Below, in pieces: positions 1 through 4,989 of a DNA stretch of 6,198 nucleotides. The stretch spans positions 1 to 6,198 of the forward strand of contig CALEGL010000019.1 of assembly GCA_937876495.1 (NCBI GenBank). Direction: 5' to 3'. The notes beneath the pieces are model-generated. The model ran no database searches. It was not told where the DNA came from and worked only from the letters and a program-made list of their open reading frames with translations. A program made the position numbers and the translations under genes. Numbering within the stretch: position 1 is the first letter of the stretch; each line of letters opens with the position of its first letter. This DNA is from an uncultured Bifidobacterium sp. (GTDB taxonomy: Bacteria; Actinomycetota; Actinomycetes; Actinomycetales; Bifidobacteriaceae).

Positions 1-130
1 CGAGAGGCTCGCCGCGCAGGACGAGGTGCTCATAGGCAGCGGCATCCGGGCCTCGAAGATCCTCCTTCCCGGCTCCTCGCTCGCCGTGCTGCCAGGAGCC
101 GTCAGCCTCGCGCTGCGCAAGGAGTGGTAG
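1..130 (+). CDS. C-terminal end of an unidentified protein (partial)
   Basis: An open frame enters from the left edge (first full codon at base 2) and closes with TAG at 128-130, giving 42 residues that end in SLALRKEW. The composition is high-GC with G/C-ending codons, like the genes around it. The visible tail has a hydrophobic, small-residue stretch (LLPGSSLAVLPGAVSLAL), but I cannot tie it to a family. The next gene begins 68 bases downstream on the same strand, so the two could be co-transcribed. The reading frame is plausible but short; the call rests only on the open frame, its composition and the clean stop. Confidence 0.5.
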   Translation, partial: ERLAAQDEVLIGSGIRASKILLPGSSLAVLPGAVSLALRKEW

Positions 131-198
131 TCGGCGAGGGCGTAGTCGGCAGAGAGCGGGCAGCAACGGAATGACCGACAAAGGACGATGACCATCGC

Positions 199-945
199 AT
201 GACATGGGATGCCGATCGCTACGACCGCGACCAGGGCTTCGTGAGCGCGTACGGCAGGTCGCTGGAAAGCTTCGTTCCGGATGATACCGATGCTCTTCTC
301 GACCTGGGCTGCGGGACGGGCACGCTCACCGCCGAGCTGGCCAGACGAATCCCGCATGTGGTCGGGGTGGACGCCTCCACGTCGATGATCGACCGCGCCC
401 GACGCGAGCACCCCGGCGTGGAGTTCCACGTCGCCGACGCGCTTGACCTGCCGTATGACGGTGACTTCGACGTCGTCTTCTCCAACGCCGTCTTCCACTG
501 GATCCATGACCACGGCACGCTGCTCGCCAACGTCCGGCGCACGCTGCGTCCCGGAGGCCGGCTCGTCTGCGAGTTCGGGGCGCGAGGCAACATCGCGCGC
601 ATCGACGCCGCCATGGGAAGGGCGATGCGGCGGCGCGGACTGGACATCGCCGTGCGCTTCACCTTCCCGGGGGACGACGAGTTCCGCAGAAGTCTTGACA
701 GTGCGGGATTCCGCGGCATCGACGTGACGTCCTACGACCGTCCCACGCCGCTGGGCGGGGGAGAGGCGGGTCTTTCGAGCTGGCTGAGGCAGTTCTACGC
801 CGATGACCTCGCGCAGGTCGACGAGGACGAGCGACAGGCCGTCATCGCCGAGGTCGAGGACGGGCTTCGCGACGACCTCTGGGACGCGTCACGCGGCTGC
901 TGGGTCGCCGACTACCGCCGTCTGCGTGCCGTCGCCGTGCGGTGA
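199..945 (+). CDS. Class I SAM-dependent methyltransferase, trans-aconitate methyltransferase-like
   Basis: A 248-aa soluble protein of usual length for a stand-alone class I (Rossmann-fold) methyltransferase, which moves a methyl group from S-adenosylmethionine to a small acceptor. Visible motifs: the N-terminal WDADRYDRDQGFVSAYG segment typical of the Tam/UbiE-like group; motif I LDLGCGTGTL (about residues 34-43), which binds SAM; an acidic residue ending strand 2 (VVGVDAS, D58), expected to bind the SAM ribose; VADALDLPY (78-86); FDVVFSNAVFHWI (90-102); and LRPGGRLV (116-123). The HW pair in VFHWI and the later W/Y-rich C-terminal half resemble trans-aconitate methyltransferases, but the acceptor cannot be read from sequence. 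ATG 199 is the first usable start in frame; the only Shine-Dalgarno-like stretch (AAGGA, 181-185) is 13 bases away, rather far. The stop lies inside a strong hairpin. Fold and cofactor are near certain; the substrate is not. Confidence 0.93.
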   Translation: MTWDADRYDRDQGFVSAYGRSLESFVPDDTDALLDLGCGTGTLTAELARRIPHVVGVDASTSMIDRARREHPGVEFHVADALDLPYDGDFDVVFSNAVFHWIHDHGTLLANVRRTLRPGGRLVCEFGARGNIARIDAAMGRAMRRRGLDIAVRFTFPGDDEFRRSLDSAGFRGIDVTSYDRPTPLGGGEAGLSSWLRQFYADDLAQVDEDERQAVIAEVEDGLRDDLWDASRGCWVADYRRLRAVAVR

Positions 946-958
946 TGGCACGCAGACG
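919..958 (+). terminator. Long hairpin over the methyltransferase stop codon, likely intrinsic terminator
   Basis: Bases 919-930 (CGTCTGCGTGCC) and 947-958 (GGCACGCAGACG) are perfect reverse complements. The 16 bases between them continue the stem: 931-936 pair with 941-946 (two G-U wobbles), leaving a GTGC loop. The result is an 18-bp stem and 4-base loop spanning the TGA at 943-945. The downstream run is only moderately T-rich (CCCTTTCGGTTATT, 965-978), so termination may not be fully classical. It sits between two convergent genes, where a terminator is expected. On the minus strand no T-run follows it, so it is a weaker candidate for ending hipA transcripts. Confidence 0.7.
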
Positions 959-973
959 TCTGAGCCCTTTCGG

Positions 974-2278
974 TTATTCGTGATGCATCGACTTCAGAAG
1001 AGATGAATGCCGTCGTATGGCTTCAACAGTTCGTGAGATGATGCCATCGACATCCAGATCGGCCATTTTCTCGGCGACGAAGTCCAGTTGCGCGGCCAAC
1101 GATGAAAGCGTTGCTTCAACGATCCCTATTCCCTCGTCTTTCGCGATTCTCAGGGAACGCGCCGAAGCGACGAGCGTTTCCGGGAACACCTGTTCCAGAT
1201 CGAAGGTGGTTCCGAGACGCATCGGGAAGAGCGGATGCTCATCCTCTTTCAGGAAGGCACCGATGGACACCACGTCATAAAGGGGTGCGAGCGTCACACT
1301 GGTTCCGGACAGCATCAGTGAATAGTTCTTCGCGTGTGCGTCGGTATTGAGTAGTGCGGCGTTGACCGTAACGGCTTTCAGAAAGGATTCGCTGACATCG
1401 TGCATCGACTCCGGTCCCAGGCGTGTTGCAAAAAGTCGTCCTATCTGGCCGATTCCGGGACCGCCGTCCTGTCTCTGATACTTTCGAGCCGGCGGCACCG
1501 ACATCGCCTGGCAGAGATCCTCCTGATGCAGACGTCGATAGGTGCCGTCTCTTTGTCGCTCACGGTCGTATCTTTCGGATACCACGGCTCTGATGTTTTC
1601 GTCCGGTGATGTCCAGAGCGTCGATCGTGCCGCCGGCAGTCCGATGGCCGCAACGACGTTCTGACAGAAGAGTTCGACGATATCGGCATCGGGGAATGCT
1701 CCTGTCCCAATTGGCAGGGGTTTGAATATGCACGTCGACGGAGTACCTCGCTGGGGCACCGCCCAGCGCCCATCCGCTGTCCTCGTCAGCGCAATCTTTG
1801 CCTGTGCGCCCGCCAGGCTCATTCGTTGGCTGCCGTCCCAGGTCGTTCCGAAGTCATAAACGTTCAGGATCTCACGCAGCATCGAAGACAGACGATGATC
1901 ATCGATTGGGGTCATGGTCGTTCTGTCTGCGGTGAAATCCTCCGACTTCTCCCCAGGGCGGATTATCTGCAACGCCCCGGCGACGTCATGACCGACATGT
2001 TCAAGCAGAGCGAAGGGCGATTGCGCGGAAACCTGATATCTCGTGGACATCGCCTGAATCGCCAGGGGATTGTCTGGGAGCAGCCCCTCAAGGAAAGGAC
2101 GGACGACATGGTTCCCGTGTCCGCTCTGTCCCAACGGCATCGACAGCGAGAGAGGGGTGGCGCCCTGTTCGTTCGCATATGTCTTGTCATATTCATACGA
2201 CAGAGAACCCGATTGGCTCATGCGAAGTTCGCCCATGAATCGTCCATCCATGAGGATTTCGAGGATACGGTCACTCAT
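974..2278 (-). CDS. hipA: HipA-type serine/threonine kinase toxin
   Basis: A 434-aa protein, close to the 440 aa of E. coli HipA, so apparently full length. The N-terminal part (about 1-110: ILMDGRFMGEL, then PFLEGLLPDN and HVGHDVAGAL) matches the HipA N-terminal domain. The kinase domain follows: the glycine-rich loop MSLAGAQAKIAL (153-164), whose S154 aligns with the autophosphorylated Ser150 of E. coli; FKP (185-187) with the expected ATP-binding lysine K186; RRLHQEDLCQAM (248-259); the catalytic loop LNTDAHAKNYSLM (310-322) with D313 and N318; and the metal-binding YDV (D335). In the known family the kinase phosphorylates a translation target such as glutamyl-tRNA synthetase and causes growth arrest; HipB binds and neutralises it. 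Start ATG 2278 lies inside the end of hipB (8-nt overlap, ATGAGTGA). Base composition is lower in GC than the flanking genes, which suggests transfer. The exact kinase target is unknown. Confidence 0.95.
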   Translation of the reverse strand: MSDRILEILMDGRFMGELRMSQSGSLSYEYDKTYANEQGATPLSLSMPLGQSGHGNHVVRPFLEGLLPDNPLAIQAMSTRYQVSAQSPFALLEHVGHDVAGALQIIRPGEKSEDFTADRTTMTPIDDHRLSSMLREILNVYDFGTTWDGSQRMSLAGAQAKIALTRTADGRWAVPQRGTPSTCIFKPLPIGTGAFPDADIVELFCQNVVAAIGLPAARSTLWTSPDENIRAVVSERYDRERQRDGTYRRLHQEDLCQAMSVPPARKYQRQDGGPGIGQIGRLFATRLGPESMHDVSESFLKAVTVNAALLNTDAHAKNYSLMLSGTSVTLAPLYDVVSIGAFLKEDEHPLFPMRLGTTFDLEQVFPETLVASARSLRIAKDEGIGIVEATLSSLAAQLDFVAEKMADLDVDGIISRTVEAIRRHSSLLKSMHHE

Positions 2279-2486
2279 CGTCCACGCTCACGTGGAGCCC
2301 GATTGACGAACAGACCATGAGGATGCGCCTGAAGTCGAACGACGCCTTGCCGAGCTCGACCTTGGCGAGCCAGCTGCGCGAGACGCCGGCGCGCTTGGCG
2401 AGGGCCTCCTGCGAAAGGCCGAGGAACGTGCGGCGCTGGCGTATGACGAGGCCCATGTCGTACATGGTCCTGATTGATGATTTCAT
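2271..2486 (-). CDS. hipB: HipB-type Xre-family antitoxin and repressor
   Basis: A 71-aa helix-turn-helix protein directly upstream of hipA and overlapping it by 8 nt. The Xre/HTH_3 fold is visible: MGLVIRQRRTFLGLSQEALA (residues 11-30), then KRAGVSRSWLAKVELGK (31-47), with recognition helix about SRSWLAKVE (36-44), and a short hydrophobic tail segment, ILMVCSSIGLHVSV (55-68). In the family, HipB dimerises, binds operator DNA upstream of its own gene and captures HipA. I chose ATG 2486 because it is preceded by the strong purine run GGGGGGAGG on the coding strand, although only three bases separate this from the ATG. ATG 2465 or 2456 would also keep the whole HTH. The frame stays open up to 2627, but that extension would translate through the palindromic leader and is unlikely. 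E. coli HipB is slightly longer (88 aa); this one lacks most of the C-terminal tail. Confidence 0.9.
   Translation of the reverse strand: MKSSIRTMYDMGLVIRQRRTFLGLSQEALAKRAGVSRSWLAKVELGKASFDFRRILMVCSSIGLHVSVDDE
2281..2296 (-). promoter_or_regulatory. Small hairpin at the hipB-hipA junction covering the hipA ribosome-binding region
   Basis: On the hipBA mRNA strand the sequence reads TCCACG-TGAG-CGTGGA, then two bases, then the hipA ATG. The two 6-base arms pair perfectly around a 4-base loop. The only Shine-Dalgarno-like bases for hipA (GTGGA) are in the second arm, so the fold would hide them. A ribosome finishing hipB would open the stem. This fits translational coupling of the toxin to the antitoxin, but it is read from base pairing only. 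Confidence 0.45.
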
Positions 2487-2546
2487 GGTCCTCCCCCCAG
2501 TGCCGGATTCGTGCCCAGGATGACCGTGCAACGAGGTTCGGCGTAC

Positions 2547-2614
2547 AAGCATCATATGGCTGTAGATGAACGTATACAATCCCCATTGTATATGTTCGTA
2601 TACACATGATGCTT
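2547..2614. promoter_or_regulatory. Nested inverted repeats upstream of hipB, likely HipB operator and promoter region
   Basis: The inner repeat pairs GAACGTATACAAT (2568-2580) with ATTGTATATGTTC (2585-2597) around CCCC: 12 of 13 positions match. The outer repeat pairs AAGCATCATATG (2547-2558) with CACATGATGCTT (2603-2614): 11 of 12 positions match. The two are nearly co-centred (about 2582.5 and 2580.5). The block is very AT-rich for this window and holds -10-like elements (TACAAT and TGTATAC on the minus strand), but I see no good -35. Xre-type antitoxins such as HipB bind palindromes in their own promoters, and this is the only strong palindrome upstream of hipB (its inner edge is about 80 bases from the start codon). 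Confidence 0.7.
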
Positions 2615-2854
2615 TCGCGCGCTTCATCCTTCGTCAGGAATGCGTCTGAGGGGGGTCGGACGGCCAGAGAGACGTGGGGGATCGGAGACGGGACCTCTGC
2701 CTGGTCCACCCAGAGCGTACGCCGGCGGCGTTCGACACAGTGGAAACGTAGACTCGGCCATGACGGCGGTCATTGGGCTCCGGCCATGAGCCAGGGCCAC
2801 CCAGGGCCGCAGCGTCATGCCGATGAACCATCACGAATGCCAAGGGAGCATGCC
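2615..2854 (+). other. Non-coding leader of the DJ-1/PfpI gene with short repeats
   Basis: This is most of the 368-base gap between hipB (start at 2486) and the next gene (start at 2855). I see no gene in it. It contains a short palindrome ATGAC-GGCG-GTCAT (2760-2773), an inverted repeat GGCTC/GAGCC (2776-2780 and 2788-2792), and two direct copies of CCAGGGCC (2791-2798 and 2801-2808) spaced exactly 10 bases. A convincing -35/-10 pair is not visible, though the downstream gene must have its own promoter here because hipBA points the other way. The open frame running from 2606 into the gene is not treated as coding. Confidence 0.4.
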
Positions 2855-3412
2855 ATGACCGCGAAGATCTCCGATGCCAGGGTCCTTATCATCACGCAGA
2901 ACTGGGGAATCGAGGAGACCGAGCTCACTCGCCCGCTGCGCGACCTCAAGGCCGCGGGCGCCCACGTCACCTTCGCCGCCGCCGAGAACAAGCCCGTCGA
3001 AACCCTGGAGCATGACCGCTTCCCCGGCGAGACCGTCGAGCCCGACACGACGTACGACGAGGTGAAGGCCGACGACTACGACCTGCTCGCCGTGCCCGGA
3101 GGCACCACCAACGTCGACCGTCTGCGCGTGTCCGCCGCGCCCATCGCGCTGGCCCAGGCCTTCGCGAAGAAGGGCAAGCCCAGCGCCGCCATCTGCCATG
3201 GAGCATGGCTGCTCGTCAACGCCGGTTTGCTCAAGGGCAAGACGCTGTCCAGCACCCGGTACATCGCGAAGGACGTCGAGAACGCCGGCGCCACATACGT
3301 CGACGAGCCCGTGCACGTGGATGACGCCGAGGGGTGGCGTCTGATCACCTCCCGCAAGCCGGCCGACCTCGACGACTTCGTCGGGGCCATCAAAGGCACG
3401 CTCGAAGGCTGA
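2855..3412 (+). CDS. DJ-1/PfpI-family protein (type 1 glutamine amidotransferase-like)
   Basis: A 185-aa protein, the usual size for the PfpI branch of the DJ-1/PfpI superfamily. Family features in order: strand and glutamate motif VLIITQNWGIEETEL (10-24), where E20 aligns with the glutamate that contacts the catalytic cysteine in PfpI; YDLLAVPGG (75-83); the nucleophile elbow AAICHGAWLLVNAGLLKGK (111-129) with C114 and H115; then AGATYVDEPVHVD (145-156) and ITSRKPADLDDF (164-175). Members act as stress proteins, proposed proteases, glyoxalases or deglycases; which applies here cannot be read from sequence. No signal peptide is visible, so it is cytoplasmic. ATG 2855 follows AAGGGAG (2842-2848) at six bases, a good ribosome-binding site; the frame is open back to 2606, but the extra 83 residues are Arg/Gly-rich, unlike the family, and start inside the hipB operator. 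It is transcribed away from hipB. Confidence 0.93.
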   Translation: MTAKISDARVLIITQNWGIEETELTRPLRDLKAAGAHVTFAAAENKPVETLEHDRFPGETVEPDTTYDEVKADDYDLLAVPGGTTNVDRLRVSAAPIALAQAFAKKGKPSAAICHGAWLLVNAGLLKGKTLSSTRYIAKDVENAGATYVDEPVHVDDAEGWRLITSRKPADLDDFVGAIKGTLEG

Positions 3413-3442
3413 AGCCCTCCTCGTGGCTTTCGCCGTCCCGTC

Positions 3443-3477
3443 CCGCCCCGTCGGCCGTCAAGGCTCGGGCGGGGCGG
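3443..3477 (+). terminator. GC-rich hairpin after the DJ-1/PfpI gene, possible terminator
   Basis: CCGCCCCG (3443-3450) pairs perfectly with CGGGGCGG (3470-3477). Inside, GGCC (3453-3456) can pair with GGCT (3462-3465) around GTCAA, so a longer, interrupted stem forms. It lies 30 bases past the stop of the DJ-1/PfpI gene. The tail (TTCCCATTTCCC) is only mildly T-rich, so termination would be weak or helped by other factors. Confidence 0.4.
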
Positions 3478-3493
3478 TTCCCATTTCCCGTCC

Positions 3494-3515
3494 CGTCGGT
3501 CGGTCCGACGTTTCT
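3494..3515 (+). terminator. Second short hairpin with T-rich tail between the DJ-1/PfpI gene and the NERD operon
   Basis: CGTCGG (3494-3499) pairs with CCGACG (3505-3510) around the five-base loop TCGGT and is followed at once by TTTCT. This is a compact intrinsic-terminator shape, though with a short U-tract. Together with the hairpin at 3443-3477 it would insulate the NERD operon from upstream transcription. Confidence 0.4.
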
Positions 3516-3534
3516 CCGGGTATGATGTCCCCGG
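3516..3534 (+). promoter_or_regulatory. Candidate -10 element of the NERD/zinc-finger/ApbE operon
   Basis: TATGAT (3521-3526) matches the -10 consensus at five of six positions and lies about 50 bases ahead of the NERD start codon. No clear -35 hexamer is found 16-18 bases upstream; that stretch is the hairpin at 3494-3510. The hexamer is flanked by CCGGG (3516-3520) and CCCGG (3530-3534), which form an inverted repeat and could be a regulator site. Confidence 0.35.
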
Positions 3535-3574
3535 TGCCCGTGGCTGGAACGACGGGCAGGGGAACCGATGGGGG

Positions 3575-4678
3575 ATGACCGGAATGGGGTTGCTGGACGC
3601 GTTGCGTGGCACGGCCGTCGACGGACCGATCGTCGTTCATGACGGTGATGATGCGCGCAGGGAGCTCGAGGCCCTCAAGGGGCTTCGCGAAACGGTCGGC
3701 GGCGACGCGAGGGAGGCCATCGACCGGCAGATTCATCTCGTCGAGGCGGGCATCGACGGGGAGGAGCGGATACTCTTCGAGCTGACGAACAGCCACATCC
3801 CCATGCTCATCCTGCACGACCTGAATCTCACGCACGACGGTCTGGGCGCCCAGATTGACTTCCTCGTCATCACCGAGCGCCATCAGTTCGTCATCGAATG
3901 CAAGAACCTCTTCGGTGACATCGAGATCACATCCGACGGCGACTTCATCCGCACCGTGAGGTACGGGAGACGTTTCTCCCGGGAGGGGATATATTCCCCG
4001 GTCACCCAGAACCGCCGTCATCTCGATCTCATCCACAGCCTTCGTCGCGAGACGAGGAATTCCCTGATGAAGCCGCTGTTCGACAAATGCTTCCTTGACA
4101 ACTACAGATCCATTGTCGTTCTGGCCAATCCACGCACGGTTCTTCGCGCCCGATACGCGCGGAAGGAGATTCGCGACCAGGTCATCCGCGCCGACCATCT
4201 GGTGGAGTTCATCCGCGGAGTGGAAGCGGACCCAGATTCCGTGAAAAGCAGCGGCAAGCAGATGCGCGAGCTCGCCGACTTCTTCATCCATGCGAACGTC
4301 GAATCGCCGACGGACCATGTCGCCCGCTTCCGTCGACTCGCCGAGGAGCAGACGGTGCGGGCCGATGATGGCGTCGCCGCGGCCTCGAACCAGGAACCGG
4401 ACGATGGGAATCCGGATGGTCCTGGGAATCCGGACGGCGACGGCGATGCGAGACGATCCGAGGATTCCCACGGGGATTCCCATGGCTGTGGTGAACCGGA
4501 GGCGTCGTCCGCCGACCGGACGACGCCCTCCCTGGACGCCGTCTGTCCTCGCTGCGGGGCGCCGATGGTCCGACGCCGCGCCAGGCGTGGCGACAACGCC
4601 GGTTCGGAGTTCTACGGCTGCTCCCGTTTTCCGCACTGCCGCGCCATAGTGGCGATCCCCTGGAACGAGGGGGCATGA
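3575..4678 (+). CDS. NERD-domain (nuclease-related) protein with C-terminal topoisomerase-type zinc finger
   Basis: A 367-aa protein. The NERD domain spans about residues 58-180. It shows the GIDGEERILFEL start (60-70, E63/E64), D95 in QIDFLVIT, the E-x-K pair of QFVIECKN (E108, K110), and SPVTQNRRHL with Q145. Together D95, E108 and K110 match the PD-(D/E)XK nuclease-like core, so a metal-dependent nuclease or DNA-binding role is plausible but unproven. A helical stretch (200-262) and a low-complexity Asp/Gly/Asn/Pro/Ser-rich linker (265-318) lead to a zinc finger of the topoisomerase C4 type: C324, C327, C349, C355 in CPRCG...GCSRFPHC. No membrane segment is seen. ATG 3575 has AGGGGA (3559-3564) ten bases upstream; ATG 3584 (residue 4) is also possible. 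It is the first gene of a three-gene overlapping operon. NERD plus this finger is a known architecture; the cellular role here is unknown. Confidence 0.9.
   Translation: MTGMGLLDALRGTAVDGPIVVHDGDDARRELEALKGLRETVGGDAREAIDRQIHLVEAGIDGEERILFELTNSHIPMLILHDLNLTHDGLGAQIDFLVITERHQFVIECKNLFGDIEITSDGDFIRTVRYGRRFSREGIYSPVTQNRRHLDLIHSLRRETRNSLMKPLFDKCFLDNYRSIVVLANPRTVLRARYARKEIRDQVIRADHLVEFIRGVEADPDSVKSSGKQMRELADFFIHANVESPTDHVARFRRLAEEQTVRADDGVAAASNQEPDDGNPDGPGNPDGDGDARRSEDSHGDSHGCGEPEASSADRTTPSLDAVCPRCGAPMVRRRARRGDNAGSEFYGCSRFPHCRAIVAIPWNEGA
4404..4483. repeat. Direct and inverted repeats in the NERD-protein linker coding region
   Basis: GGGAATCC occurs at 4406-4413 and 4424-4431, and its reverse complement GGATTCCC at 4462-4469 and 4474-4481. 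The outer pair extends to ten bases (ATGGGAATCC, 4404-4413, with GGATTCCCAT, 4474-4483). The first two copies encode GNPDG repeats; the last two encode EDSHGDSHG. The block falls in the disordered linker, so it may reflect local repeat expansion rather than a functional site. Confidence 0.75.
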
Positions 4679-4989
4679 CCGTCGTCGTTCCCGTCATCGA
4701 CTCCACGACCATGCAGGAGGTGCGTCAATGCATCCTCGCGGCCAACCGCAACACTCCTGAGATGCGCAGCCGCCACGTCGACGACGTTCGCTTCCGCAGG
4801 GAGATGGACGATCTCATGGCGGAGGAAGGGGTATGCCCTCGCTGTGGCGCCAGACTGGTTCCCCGTCGAGGCAGGAGGGGGGACTTCCTCGGATGCTCCC
4901 GATATCCTGGATGCCGTTACACCCATGATGCGATTCCTCTGATGGCGTCCCGTGAATCCTTCGAAGCCGGTGATCCGCCGCATGTCTGA
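4675..4989 (+). CDS. Small topoisomerase-type zinc-finger protein
   Basis: A 104-aa protein whose ATG overlaps the stop of the NERD gene as ATGA (4675-4678), which implies translational coupling. Residues 54-80 form a C4 finger: C54, C57, C74 and C80 in CPRCGARLV...GCSRYPGC, followed by RYTHD. It follows the consensus of bacterial topoisomerase I C-terminal fingers more closely than the finger of the preceding gene. The first 50 residues are polar and probably helical (MQEVRQCILAANRN; RHVDDVRFRREMDDLMAEEG). Charged helices leading straight into CPxCG also precede the finger in larger NERD/zinc-finger proteins, so this gene may be a detached or duplicated C-terminal module of such a protein. 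A single-strand nucleic-acid-binding role is inferred from the finger. No catalytic domain is present. Confidence 0.8.
   Translation: MTVVVPVIDSTTMQEVRQCILAANRNTPEMRSRHVDDVRFRREMDDLMAEEGVCPRCGARLVPRRGRRGDFLGCSRYPGCRYTHDAIPLMASRESFEAGDPPHV

Noticed and set aside
953..962. Palindrome CAGACGTCTG near the methyltransferase end
   Set aside because: It overlaps the right arm of the 919-958 hairpin, which explains most of it. A separate binding site cannot be supported.
2487..2627. 47-residue N-terminal extension of HipB
   Set aside because: It would translate through the palindromic leader. The helix-turn-helix is complete from 2486, and a strong purine run precedes that start.
2275..2709. 144-codon minus-strand frame overlapping hipB and its leader
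   Set aside because: It runs in another frame over hipB and the operator and shows no recognisable motif, so it is a shadow of hipB.
2606..2854. 83-residue N-terminal extension of the DJ-1/PfpI gene
   Set aside because: The extension would begin inside the hipB operator and is Arg/Gly/Ser-rich without family similarity. ATG 2855 has a good ribosome-binding site and gives the normal family length.
3458..4636. Long open frame of 392 codons on the minus strand opposite the NERD gene
   Set aside because: It is antisense to a gene with clear NERD and zinc-finger motifs. Long antisense frames are expected in high-GC coding DNA, and its translation shows no family motif.
4952..4981. GTG start adding ten residues to the ApbE-like protein
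   Set aside because: It would deepen the overlap with the upstream gene to 38 bases, has no ribosome-binding site, and the added residues lie before the first family motif. ATG 4982 or 4991 at the stop-start junction is more likely.
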